DNA from: Paraphaeosphaeria minitans | Taxonomy: Eukaryota; Ascomycota; Dothideomycetes; Pleosporales; Didymosphaeriaceae | Reading direction: 5' to 3' | Assembly: GCA_015832175.1 (NCBI GenBank) | Contig: WJXW01000008.1 | Span: 1,612,001 to 1,676,000, forward strand | DNA: 64,000 bases | Part shown: positions 42,201-53,906 of the stretch, one piece after another | Numbering within the stretch: position 1 is the stretch's first letter | Layout of the letters: every line of letters starts with the position of its first letter | Notes under the pieces: generated by a model | The model's database searches: none | What the model saw: the letters and a program-made list of their open reading frames with translations, nothing else | Told to the model about the DNA's origin: nothing | Program-made: the position numbers and the translations under genes

Positions 42201-45200
42201 GTCCTCCGAGATCGAGTCTTGGGCAGCACCATCCAAAAGGCTAATGCGGGTCACGTTTCTGGGGGGTAAATCGGCTTCCCCATCGATCGACACGGCAGTC
42301 TTGGTAATACGGCAGATGCTCACACCATTGTTGAGATGGATGGTCTTCCCAAGCGAGTCGATGCCTCGGAACCCGTTCGACACGATGAATCCTCCCTCGC
42401 GGACAGTTAGAGCCAGACTCTTAATGAATCCATCTACGTCACCCAATTCGTCCTGCCCCGGGTTAATGATGGCGAGATCAATACTGTCCGCCCCAGTAAT
42501 CGTCGCAGGCTTGGTGACATCCATGAGTAGATGAAACTGCGGCGTCATAACCCGCGAGCTGAATCGTTCCTGGGCCTGGATTAACGTCTTAGGATCCCGA
42601 ACAGCAAAGTGGTACTGCGAGCAGCCCGCGCGGATGGGATTGTCAGTCTCGTCTTTGCCCTGCTCCAGCCAGAGATTCGAGCCATCCAGGGTGCTCAGGT
42701 TGACCTCCAGGACGCGGAGCTCTGGGCTCCTGTGCGCAACTAGATCAATGACTTGCTGCGCCGTCTTGGTATTTAACCAGGCCGTGGTCAGAGTCAAGTC
42801 CCCTTCCACGAGCATGTCAATGTCAGCGTCCCAGTTCACATGCATGAATTGGTGGGGCACTTTCTCCTCGTCGCTCGTTTCCATCTCGGCCCAGGCCAAG
42901 CCCTTCAGTTGAAACAATAGTGTGCCATCCTTGGGGTCGTACAAGTCGACGTTGGTGCTGTAGTTGCGCGCATTCTCGGCGTCCCCGGCACCCAGGTAGT
43001 GTGCAGACGCGTAGGCGATCCCCTCGTTCGCAGCACGCGCCTTGCGCACAGTTCCAGATTCAATGATTATGCTGTCAATCGCCTTAGGCACGAGCGCTGG
43101 GTCCCCGGCCTGGGGTAGCTGGCCCTTCCAAAGCGAAGGTGTCGTGGCTTGGAAGCACCCATCCAACACTCCCGGATGAAGTGGGTACCACGACTGACTC
43201 TCGGGCTGCGACGGTGGAGCCTCAAGACTAATAAGCGACCTGCTCTGGCGCTGTCCCATCGTCGACTCGACCGAAACATGTTTCTGGAAAGACGGTCCAA
43301 AGTTGTACCCCATCTCCGCCATGGTCTTGTACCACTGCTTTGCGCTTGTGGCGAGCTCGAGCGGCTCGACGGCTTTGGAGAAGTCCTTGTAGTCGGTTTC
43401 AACGCTCACCATGCCGCTGCTGTGGACGACGTCGACGTCGAGGCCGTCTTGCTCGGAACACATCTGGTACTCGTACCATAAGCCTGGCGAGCCTCCTCTG
43501 ATGGGTGCGAGGGAGAGGGAGATGGTAGTTTCTCGGTCCTCGGCGAGGACTAGAGCGCGGAGAAGCTTCACGTCGCGGAGCTTGAAGCGGTAGCGATCCG
43601 GCTCCTTCTGGTTCCATTTGGTGACCATTGCGGTTTGGTACATGGCTTCCGCGGCCATGGCGATGTAAGCGGTGGCCGGGAACACGACATCAGTGCCCAA
43701 CCTGTGGTCCCTCAGCCACGGCAAATGCGCGAGTTTGATGTTGGCTTTGAATGTAGGCGCATTCCATCCAACAGAGCTGATCTTCGACCCAAGCAAGTCA
43801 TGATTGATGAACTTCTTGAACCGCCATTCCTTGCTCGCGCGCGTCTCGTGCCAGTACCGCGTCGAGTGGTTCCACACATAGTTGGGCAGATCGACAATGA
43901 CCTTGGACGTCTGTGGGCTTACCCGATTCACTTTTGCCAGACTGACATGCTGGTCGCCCGCTAGGAACAGTTTCGCGGCGGCCTCGTACATGGGCATTGT
44001 GGAATCGGCACCTCGCTTGAGCGCAGAGGTGTACTGTCCGTCCTTGTCCAAGCCCTTTTTGATTTGGGCGATTGGACCCGCGAGGGCATTGCTGGGGCCC
44101 AATTCGATGAGGAAGTCAGCGCTGCTCTGCTTGAGCAGCTCCGCCGTTGCAGATGCGAAGCGCACGGGCGACACCATGTTCTTCTTCCAGTACGCCGCGT
44201 CGAGCTTGACATCTGGGTCGACGATCGCGCTGGTTACGGAGCTGAACATGGCGACGGGCTTGCGTGTCTTAGGTCGGGGCGTGGTAGCCTTCTGGAACAG
44301 CCCGTCCTCGTGCAGCATGCCTTCGTACATCTCAGCAAGCTCGGACATGTAGTCAGAGTGGTACGCGAGGTCGACAAGAAGCAGTCTGGCGAAGTGTCCG
44401 TCGGCCTGGATCCGGTCGCGCAGCTCCTCGAGCTCAGATGCGAGGCCGGATAGCGTCAGACTGCTCGGGCTGTTGTAGCACGCAATCTGGATCTTGTTCG
44501 CCTTTGCCTCAAGATATCCTGCGAGCACCGCCTCGTCGATGCCAACAGCGAGCATGCCCACGGCCTCACCGGATTCCGTCTTCTTAGACGACTGACCACG
44601 GTAGTAGGCCACCTTGATAGCATCAGAGTCGCTCAGGAGACCCGCAGCGTAGGCGGCCGCGATTTCTCCCGACGAGTGGCCGACGACGGCCTCGGGGGAG
44701 ATGCCCCAGCTTTCCAGCACGCGTAGGAGCGCAATCTGCAGCGCTGTGACTAAAGGCTGCGAGAACTCAGGCTGCCGGAGGGCCTCGACGCTGCGTTTGG
44801 CGGTCAGTTCTTCCACGAGCGACCACGACGGTGGACTGGGCAAGCTTTGGAGCACGCTGTCGAGGTACTCCACCGTGCTCCTGGCTAGGGGAAAGTCCCT
44901 GATAAGATCGGCTCCCATGGTCGGCCACTGGGCACCCTGGCCGGTGAACACGAAGGCAACGCGAGGCGCGGTCGACGTCCGCTTGCCGCGGATGAGGGTC
45001 TCCATGTTAATGTACTGAGGATTGGAGCGGGTGATAGCAACAGCGCCCTGGTAGTGTCTGCTTCGTCGCTCGGAGAGGGTAAACGCCAGGTCATCGAGTT
45101 CAAGAGACACCAGTGGATTCTGCAAGTGCGAGCTGAATCTCTTGATATACTCGTCTAGCGAAGACTGGTCGTTTGCCGAGAAGAAGAGCAGCGTTGGAGC

Positions 45201-46791
45201 GGCTTCTGTGTCATCGTACTGCTCCTCATCAAACTCGTCGTTATCGTCGTCGTCGAAGAAGTCAGTCGTCACCTGCTTGTATGAGGAAACATGCCGGGAA
45301 AGTCCTTGGGCATCGTTCTCGACCACGGCGTGAGCGTTGGCGCCGCCATACCCAAAGGAGTTCACGCCTGCTCGGCGGATGTTGTCTGCGTCTACTTTTG
45401 GCCACGGCATTGACATCCGGCTGGCTTTTATACGCAGACCCTTCCAGGAGATGTTCGGGTTTGGATTGAAGAAAGTTGGGGTTCCCGGAATGATGCCCTT
45501 CTCCACCGCCATGGCAGCTTTCAAGAGACCTGACAGTCCAGCTGCAGGTTCCGAGTGACCGATGTTACTCTTGATCGACCCGATGATGAGCTCCTCGCTA
45601 GACTCTCGGCTCTTGCTAAACACAGACGCCGCACCCTTGGCCTCGATTGGGTCGCCCGCGAGCGTGCCGGTGCCATGGGCTTCAAGAAACCTTGTCTTGT
45701 AGAACTCCTCCTCCTTGATCCCCGCGTTCTTCAGCGCTTGTCTCGTAACCGCAGCCTGCATTTCCGAACTGGGATTCGCAATCCCGTTCGTCCTCCCCGA
45801 CGCATTCACCGCCGTGCCTCGGATGATACCTCGGATCGGATCACCATTCCTCACCGCATCATCCAGCCTCTTCAAAAAGAAACAGTTCACCGCCTCCGCC
45901 TTGACATACCCATCCGCCGACGCGTCGAAGCTCTTTGACAGCCCCGAGCCAGATTGCGTCACGTGCATCATGCCGATCTCCTCGTTATGTTCGGGGGAGA
46001 GCCACAAGTTTGCGCCACCCACGAGGACGGCGTCACTCTGGAAGCTGTCGAGATAGCGACAGGCTACGTCGAGCGAAACAAGTCCGGCGGAGCACGCGGT
46101 GTCGATGGTCATGCTGGGCCCGTTGATGTTGAGGAAGTGAGAGATGCGGTTGCTGAGGAGTGCGGGTGCCAGCCCGATCATAACGGACTCTGCTCGATTT
46201 TCTGGGTCGCGGGCTTGGATGGCGCCGTAATCTTGAGCAGAGCATCAGCAAACTTCACCGTTGAGTATAATCGCGCTCATACATACCTATGAAGTTGGTG
46301 CCCACAATCACACCAGTGTTGGTACCGCTCAGCGTCTCGATCGGTGTACCGCTGTTCTCAAGACACTCGTACGCTACCTCGAGCATCTGCCGTTGCTGCG
46401 GATCCATGGCAATGCATTCTGTCCGGCTGATGTTGAAGAACTGGCCGTCGAACAGGGCCGGATCAACATCTTCGATAAACATGCCACCAGGGGACTTCAT
46501 GGTCCGGGGGCGTCCTGGGTTAGCCTTGTCGTAGTGACCGGCCAAGTTGAATCTTGACGGTGGCGGTTCGTTTTTGGCTACGCCGCCGCGTTCGAGGAGA
46601 TCCCATAGTGCTGTTGGGGAGGTGCTGTGCCCTGGGAGACGACATCCCATTCCCACAATCGCAATGGGTGCTTGTGTCCGCTGTCTGGACATCACGTTCG
46701 CAACATCTTCGTCACTGGAGCATTTCTCGGAAATACTCGATGCAGCAACATTCTCGTAGCTTTCTGATGAAAGGCTAGATCCAGATGTCAT
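39300..46791 (-). CDS. Highly reducing type I polyketide synthase (KS-AT-DH-MT*-ER-KR-ACP)
   Basis: Proposed exons: 46791-46287, 46231-41519, 41461-40614, 40535-40227, 40172-39300 (about 2415 aa). Two introns (41518-41462 with a TACTAAC branch site; 40613-40536) are stop-free multiples of three and are inferred from conserved ER and KR sequence. KS: DTACSAG (C215), EAHGTGT, SNIGHSE. AT: GHSSGEIAAA (S688). DH: WLRDHRLGTDVVFP and HPGVLDGCF. A methyltransferase-like region follows, but the SAM motif reads VLEVNLSTLDGSN, so it is probably inactive. ER: GKSVLIHSAAGGIGIAAIQ. KR: nucleotide loop SSLRGLCGG is unusual, while Ser, Tyr and Asn of MLSSLSGIIG...ANYAAGN remain. ACP: YGTDSLAAVE (Ser near 2368). 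There is no thioesterase, reductase or condensation domain, so release must occur in trans. Makes a reduced chain from malonyl-CoA in the cytosol. Confidence 0.95.
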
Positions 46792-47295
46792 TGTGGATTG
46801 TGGAAGAGGTTGGGATAGAGACTTTGGTTTGCCTTTAGGATTTGCGAGGATCGGTAAAATAGATGAGAACCGTCAACGCTGCCGTTCACTTCACCGCTTG
46901 ACTAGACGTTTATCACTCACTAACGAAATACCAGTTCCATACATCAGCCTCAAGCCAAGGAGCTTATCCGAGTGAGCACACATTACCGACATAAATGTGG
47001 GGAATGCTTATTTGTGTCCGTGGCACAACTTCGCCGTTACATATGCAGCGGGACTCAGCATCATATCTGCTTACATGCATGTGCATAGGAGTAGTCTTGG
47101 CAATATCATACAATGGGAATGCTTACAAACTCAGCTCGTTCGTAGTAGCTATCCATAACTTGGGTATCACCATCCGACGCTTCTATTCTCTCAAGTTGAG
47201 GCCTGGTTTCTCTACTTCGATATCATCTGTGCTCCACATCGCAAGAGTGTAGTTCATTTGTCAGAATCACGCCTAAACAGATCCATCTCAACACA
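46792..47295. promoter_or_regulatory. Bidirectional promoter of PKS and trans-acting hydrolase
   Basis: 504 bp between divergent ATGs. AT-richer than the flanking genes, with a palindromic ACATGCATGT near 47073 and several CGG/CCG triplets that could be Zn2Cys6 half sites. Shared control of the synthase and hydrolase is likely. Confidence 0.6.
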
Positions 47296-48243
47296 ATGGG
47301 TTCCATGCAAAACATGCCCGTCAAGGAGGATGTCGAGTTTAAGACGCTTGACGGGCTCACACTTCGTGGCTGGCTTTTTGCTGGTCCTCCAAAAGGCCCT
47401 GCCATCATCATGACTCCGGGATTCAACCTCACCAAGGATATGATCATTTTCGAAGCTGGACAGTATCTGAACCAAGCGGGTTTCACCGTCTTAGGCTATG
47501 ATCCCAGGTGCATTGGAACAAGCGACGGCATGCCACGCAACGACACCCAACCTATGAAGAACATGGAGGACTACCACGACGCCCTCACCTACCTCAAGGT
47601 GCACAGGCGAGTCCTAGTCGACCCTGAGCGAATCGCATTCTGGGGCTACTCCTTCAGCGGTGCCATCGCCCTCTGTGCCGCTGCCCTCGATAAACGTGCG
47701 AAGGCTGTCATAGCCTGCGCAGCCACCACAACCTGGGAGTTTTCCAAGTGGAAGCAAGTCCTGGCCAAGGCCATGAAAGACCGCGAGTCGCAACTCGCCG
47801 GAAACCAGGGCATGTACCTCCCGCTGCTCACCGAGACCGGCGACCAACCCGCCGGCCTGGGCCAGGGCTACCAAGGCGAGGATGTCCTCGGCATCATCAA
47901 GCGTCACGCCTCCATCGAGCCTAGTTTCATCCCTAGAACGACGCTGCAGACGTACTACAACATTGCGGCGTTCCGGCCCATGGCGCTCATGCAGTTTGTG
48001 GATCCTACACCGGCTCTGCTCATGACCGGTGAAAACGATGAGATTTCGCCACCGGAGCTGCAGAGGAAGCTGATCTACGATGCCATTACGGGACCCAAGG
48101 AGTTTGTGACCATCAAGGATAGGAAACATATGGATATTCTGACGGGGGACGGGTCATTGGAGGTTTTTGAAAAGCAGGCGGAGTTTTTGAATCGTGTTAT
48201 GGTGCCGACGAAGGGCGCCAATGGCGTTAGGAGAAGGACCTGA
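47296..48243 (+). CDS. Alpha/beta hydrolase of the PKS-associated polyketide transferase type
   Basis: Single exon, 315 aa. Start MGSMQNMPVKEDVEFKTLDG matches a family of fungal hydrolases that act with highly reducing PKSs, of which the fumagillin-pathway polyketide transferase (Fma-AT/af380) is the named example. Catalytic triad: S119 in GYSFSG, D248 in TGENDE, H278 in DRKHMD. Further marks: IIMTPGFNLTKDM and DPRCIGTSDG. These enzymes off-load or transfer the finished acyl chain from the ACP. Since the adjacent PKS lacks a release domain and shares its promoter, that role is the natural reading. Hydrolysis to a free acid is an alternative. Confidence 0.88.
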   Translation: MGSMQNMPVKEDVEFKTLDGLTLRGWLFAGPPKGPAIIMTPGFNLTKDMIIFEAGQYLNQAGFTVLGYDPRCIGTSDGMPRNDTQPMKNMEDYHDALTYLKVHRRVLVDPERIAFWGYSFSGAIALCAAALDKRAKAVIACAATTTWEFSKWKQVLAKAMKDRESQLAGNQGMYLPLLTETGDQPAGLGQGYQGEDVLGIIKRHASIEPSFIPRTTLQTYYNIAAFRPMALMQFVDPTPALLMTGENDEISPPELQRKLIYDAITGPKEFVTIKDRKHMDILTGDGSLEVFEKQAEFLNRVMVPTKGANGVRRRT

Positions 48244-49411
48244 ATGTAGATTGGGCTGTCACATTTGTTACTGTCTCTATTTTGTACGTGCGATTCATAG
48301 AAGTCCATAGATCTAGCTATTTGGATTCAAAGTTCGTTCTACAAGCTTATGACCTCACCAATCTTTAATACGCAGTCATCAACATTCAGGAGGCTTATTT
48401 CTGCCTGGAGGTCACTGTTACGGCGTCGCCTAAGCCCTATGGTGTCTTCGCACATTACCCTTTCGCAATGGCTGCATACTATGGGTAGTCTGAGTTTCTA
48501 GGTCTGTGCACACCTCCCAAAAACTTACCGCCCGCCTCGCCGCAAAGGCGAGGAAGAACTGAAGGATGACTGTGCTCTGTCATGACTCAGATGCCTATTC
48601 GGGCTCCTTTGGACGTGATATCTAGGCTGCGCTGTTGGCAAATCTACCTGAGAGTTCGTCCTGCATCTTCATATCCTGGTTTATACGATACCTAGTCGTC
48701 ATACAGAAGCTGCACGCCAATGCCACCCTACCATGCTCCTACAGTCACGCACTGTCCGCACTTGAGGTCCTGTGGCTTTGCGATATCGCACCTACATGTC
48801 CGCAGTGATGTTGCATCAGGCTGAAACCATGATCCATGGAGCGTGCCCGCGTGGCTTGTAGGCTACAGTCTTACCTGCAGACCTCCTCGCTTTGGGGCTG
48901 AAATTACCCCATGGAGAAATTATTTGGTACCCATGGTGGGCGATGGGCTTATATGCAGCGCCCCTTGCAACAAATATGCATGTAAGCAATAGAAACGTCA
49001 GGTACGTGGGACTACAGCGTCAATTGCTCACCTCAACAACAGCGGAGTGGGTTGTGTGTAGCAAGGTTTGCTTTATTCCGGTACTATGTCTATGTTTTGC
49101 GTGCCGCTGATAAGCATGGTTGTTTTTTGAACTCGTGCAGAGGACGAATCTAACGACTTGTCGTGATCTTGATACGCGTAAGCAAGTTGCAAGCGAAATT
49201 AAACCCCCAAACTTTTCTTCATTGCGATTTCTCCGCCAATAGTTGCAGTAATAGGTATGCATTTTCAGAGCAACACATCCAAGATGACCGCACACTGCGA
49301 AGGGAACAAAGCGACTCAAGCAATGCTATACGTATTCTTTTTTCGTGGCGCATTAGCTTATGCTCAAGCTATACTCCGAGTTCTACAGTCAACTCGAGCA
49401 CTGAACAGACT
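48244..49411. other. Intergenic stretch inside the PKS cluster
   Basis: About 1.17 kb between convergent hydrolase and P450 genes. Only short frames without family resemblance; no repeat recognised. Confidence 0.4.
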
Positions 49412-51027
49412 TTACTTGCTGACCGTGACTCTAACACCTCTGCTTTCTCGGCGTGGCATCGGAGCCACCATATCCAGAGCGAATTCGACATCCGATCGGT
49501 CGGTCTCAAACAGATGGAAGTCATGACGACGCATCATGACAGAGAGCCCCACATAGACCTCCATGTAAGCCAGATGCATTGCAACACATATCCTAGAGCC
49601 AGCACCAAAAGTCGTGAGGTAGTTGGTCAGAGGTTGACGCCCGTTGGGTCCCTTTGGATTACCGAGCCATCGCTCTGGACGGAACACGAGGGGTTCTGGG
49701 AACACTTCCGCATTGGTGTGCATATGAAAAGAGTCCATGCCAACTGCTGTGCCAGGTGGGATAACCCATTGTCCGTATTGCATGGCGTGCAGCCTGTTGA
49801 TCCTTGGGCTACGTTGGGTCGTACCATAACTCAAGCGTAGGCCTGTCACCATTAGTCTCTATACTTGATGTAGTCGCTTTATCACTCACTCTCGTTGATG
49901 ACAGCAGTCAGATAGGGAAGCTTCTCAAGTTCGACCCATGTTGGAATGATGGAAGCATCGGGAATGGCCTCTATCAACTCTGCCTTGAGACGGGCTTGAA
50001 TAGCAGGGTTCTCTAGACAGTGGAAAATAGCGAAGGTAATGGTGGCCTTCACAGTCTCCACACCCGCAGTGGTCAAGGCCATCGCCTCTTGCGACAGGCG
50101 GTTAAACGAGAGCTCATTGGTTGGAAGCTTGGATGCGAGCATTTCGTCAAAGATGGTGTCATGATCTGAGCCACGAAAGTCCTTCGTACCGATGGAGGCC
50201 TTGTTAATTCCGGAAAGTATCTCTGCGACCTGCTGGTTGATGCTCACTCGAAGATCCAGGATCGGTTTGATGGCAGGTACCAGAATACCGATTACATTGT
50301 TTGGAAGCTTTTCAATCCAAGCCAGTAGAAGCCTAAAGTGCGCATTCCAGTGGCTCAGCCAAATGTTGTTCATGATGGTAACCACAAGTGGCGCCTTGAA
50401 TTCTGGTGCCTCGGTACAGTTGGTGCAGCGACGAAAGCACACTTCCGTGACTATGTCAACCGCCAGGGCCGAAAACATTTCGCCGACGTCGAGAACACGA
50501 TTCGAGCCAGAATATTCTTTGGAGACACGTTGGGAGACTCGCTCCAGGAGTTGGTTGACTCTACCCTGAGTTTCGCGTAACCGCTGGCGAGAGAAGAAGC
50601 CAGCCATTGCTTGTCTTCTTGAGCGGTGCAGTTCCGCCTGAGGAGTGCTGAAAATGGCATCAGGGAGGCCGAAACGGTGCTGCAATTTCTCTTGCTTGTC
50701 TATAGGCCTTGCTGCGCTATTGTTGCAGTACACTTCCAGCCAGTATTCTGGGTCGTCGATGTGAAGTTCATCCGGGGCGATCCGCACAATCGGCCCATAC
50801 TCCTCATGCATTCGCTTGATTTCCATCGGAAATTGACCCCCATGGCGCTTAGCGACTAGGTCAAAGTACTTTGAATACCAACTTGTGGCGCCTGCAAGTT
50901 TTGGTCCTGGGAATATGGAAAGAGGACTGAAGTACAGCCGATACACGACAATACAGAGAATGTACAGCGCAGCCAACGCAAGCACAGTTGCTGAAAGGAT
51001 TGCGGCCCCCAATGTTGGGAGGGTCAT
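49412..51027 (-). CDS. Cytochrome P450 monooxygenase
   Basis: Two exons, 51027-49890 and 49842-49412 (522 aa); the 47-nt intron is GTGAGT...GACAG. ATG 51027 begins a membrane anchor (LGAAILSATVLALAALYILC) followed by the proline hinge SIFPGPKLAG. Other marks: I-helix region AMALTTAGVETV, the ExxR in INESLRL formed across the splice, FRPERWLG, and the haem loop FGAGSRICVA with Cys465. The Gly after the Cys+1 residue is Ala here, which is tolerated in fungal P450s. It is an ER-bound oxygenase that probably hydroxylates or oxidises the PKS product. The first half resembles the CYP families that accept terpenoid and polyketide substrates; exact family not assigned. Confidence 0.93.
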
Positions 51028-51946
51028 CTTTGACGGAAGGGAGGCGAATACCAGTCCAGATTGCAAGAAGCGATAGAGAAAAGGCGCTGAGTGTTATCTG
51101 CAAACTCAGCAGTACAGTGGGGCACGATTTAGGAGTGTGACCTACGATGAGTGAGCTTTTCTTGATCACCATAAACTTTTCCTGAGGTCAAATGGCAGAC
51201 CATTTCGGTACTGGGCAGAACTGTTTCCGTAGGGCTGTAGCGAACGCATCTAGCGAACGACCCCGACAATCTAAGATGCAAGTAATCAATGTCGCGTAAC
51301 TTGCTTACATGCTCGAGTTTACGGTTTCTATCGCTTAGGCGCAGTAACGGTATCGGCTAGTCTACGTACCATCTTGACGTTATCGACTGTCGGCGATGAT
51401 TCCTGATAGAAATTAGATGGTGGCGTGCTTTTACCGAAGAGGAGGGTCACTCGCACGGATTATGCAGTCATACTAGACACTTACGTGCGAGACAATTTTG
51501 CCTGGCCAGGATCTTAGACATCTGGGTCCTTGGATCCTGGTTCACAAGTGGATCTGCTCGTCACCATTTGATACAATCATACCCATGCTTATCCTCGCGG
51601 AACTCGACCGAACTTCGTAAGTAAACTTTATGTTGCATGATGCGGCTCTGGAAGGCCTCTCATGTGTTGCTTTTGCGCATTCACACCTGCATGAAGCTAG
51701 TCCCGATTCGTCACACAGGACTTCTCTTGCGGCACAGCAATAACGCCTCTTTTCAAACGTCCGAGGCTGCCAAGAACAACAAGCAATGGATTATCAATCT
51801 CGCTGGAGCGATTCCAAAGCCTTGGCATGTTTTTGCACTTCCCGCCTCTGCTGAATCTGCACACCAATTGCACATTGCTCGCTTCTTGGTCCTTATAAGT
51901 CCAATATCTCGAAACCTAGAAAGGATTAAGCGACTGAAACTAAACC
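51028..51946. promoter_or_regulatory. Divergent promoter between P450 and short-chain dehydrogenase
   Basis: About 920 bp between divergent starts in the cluster; AT-richer; no gene recognised. Confidence 0.4.
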
Positions 51947-52896
51947 ATGGCTCCTTCGACCGTAGTTCTCATCACTGGCGCCGGCAGAGGTATGTTCTAG
52001 ATTGTCTTCGGGAACGAACCCTATGCGCTATTCTCACTGTCCTAATTCCTTTTGAAATGCAGGCATTGGGAAGACACTAACAGCCGCCTATCTTTCGTAT
52101 CCCGATCATGTTGTCATAGCGACTGTTCGCGACCCCAAGGCCCCGAAAGCTGAGGAACTCAAGGACTTGCCCGTGGGAAGCGGCTCGCGCTTACTGCTTG
52201 TCGGCATCGAGAACACAAACCCTGAGGACCCGAAGCAGGCCGTCGAGACCATTGAAGCTGCTGGAGTCGGTCATATCGATATTGTCATCGCCAATTCCGG
52301 TGTCTCTATCGGCGCCGCTCCTCTCGAACTGGCCGACCCCAAGGCCTTCACCGAGAGCTTCAACGTCAATGCTTTGTCCGGAGTTTTGCTGTATCAGGCA
52401 GTGAGCAAACTACTTGCGAATTCAAGCACCCCAAAGTGGATCTCCGTCTCAAGTCGCGGCGGTTCCACTTCTGCTCCACTGCCTTGGTACCCGTACGCGG
52501 CTGCATACTGCATGTCGAAGGCCGCACAAAACTGGTTCACACAGTAAGCTGAAGCCAATGGATCCTATTTGATCGTCAGAGTATGGGCTAATGTGGGTTG
52601 AAGAACTCTTCATGTTGCGAACGCATCGCTCACTGCTTTTGCAATTCATCCGGGGTAAGTCATTCAAATGGAGGACAGCATTTGACGAAGAATAGAGAAC
52701 AGCGCTGAAATGAATCCACAGATTCGTTCTTACAGACATGGGAATTGCGGCAGCCACTGGCGCTGGCATCGCCTTGCCCGAGACTTCGGGCGACGAGAGT
52801 GCCGACAAGATCATTGGTGTGATCAAATCAGCGACACGGGAGAGTACTTCGGGCAAGTTCCTCGATGTCGACACCGGTGAAGAAATCCCTTGGTGA
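51947..52896 (+). CDS. Short-chain dehydrogenase/reductase
   Basis: Four exons: 51947-51989, 52063-52543, 52604-52654, 52722-52896 (249 aa). Cofactor motif TGAGRGIG is completed across intron 1. NSG is in place of NAG in IVIANSGVSIG. The catalytic Ser lies in ISVSSRGGS, and Tyr and Lys in YAAAYCMSKAA. The C-terminus (GEEIPW) closes the classical Rossmann fold. Resembles fungal SDRs of the norsolorinic-acid-ketoreductase-like group. Likely a cytosolic NADP(H) reductase or dehydrogenase that tailors the polyketide. Complete, with all catalytic residues present. Confidence 0.93.
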
Positions 52897-53906
52897 AGAC
52901 CGAAGCTGTTGGCAGTCAGCCATGGCCGTAGTTACATACGCCAGAATTTAGGCCTGAAGCCTAGCTGCCGGCGGTTAGCTTAACCATAGAACAAAATGCA
53001 GTCCTGCAACTTTTACCTTCCTCTTTTGCATAAAGTGCCCGCTGGTCGTATTTTTCTCATGTACCTCGGCTTCGCGTTTCGTATTGAGCCGCTCTTGTGG
53101 CAATTTCGCCATCGTCCTTGAGATTTGCTCACTGTTGGAAGCCCTATCATTGTAGGTATGGGGCGCTTTATATTTAGCGAACCCATACTTGGATCAGGCA
53201 CATGTGGCTCCCTTGTCCGTCCTTTGCCAGACGACCTTGTTTTGGATAATTCAAAACGGTCTCGCTTCGGATAGCGTCAGAGGGGCAGTCACCTATTGGG
53301 ATAAGAGTTTCTTGCGAGCGATTTTGGTGGGAGAGCAAGTCACGTGTGTACCCCAACTTCAAGATAATTATATCCTCGGCTCGGTCATACCTACACCATG
53401 CTAGACATGAGACATACGATAGTTTCCACGTGGCCCCAGTCATCGAGCACGGCCACTGTGTCTAAACAGGCAAGATGGAAATATCTGAGAGGCTGAAGGA
53501 TTACGGGCTTAGACGAAGGATCAGTAAAAACAAAGCGAAAGACTCAGCCAAACTTAAATCTTACTTCTGTCTAACACGGCCTCACTACGAACGGTAGCAT
53601 CCTTCCTCCAGGCAAGGGCCCCATAAGCAGACCCAGGCGCCACTTTTCGGTAAGCAAAGGGGTTTCGGAGTTTCTGTGCTATCGCAGTCGAGTCTTGAGA
53701 GGCACAGTTGTGGATTTTCAGAGTGGCTTCATGCTATACCGAAGGAACATGGCCGTGCTCAGCTGGAAACGCCACAATTACCCAACGACCGCACCACGTA
53801 TAAAACGGTACTGTCTAGTCAACATGTCTTTTATGTGCCATAGGAGCAGCTTCTCTCACCGAAGTGCAGTGTACAGACCCCATATCTTTCGAACGGAACG
53901 ATCAAC
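52897..53906. other. Intergenic stretch inside the PKS cluster
   Basis: About 1.0 kb upstream of the FAD oxidoreductase. No gene, repeat or RNA recognised. Confidence 0.4.

Noticed and set aside
44064..45938. Several 100-130-codon plus-strand frames opposite the PKS
   Set aside because: Antisense shadows of KS and AT coding sequence.
52897..53906. Possible extra tailoring gene between SDR and FAD oxidoreductase
   Set aside because: Only short frames (60-90 codons) with no motif and no joinable exons were found.
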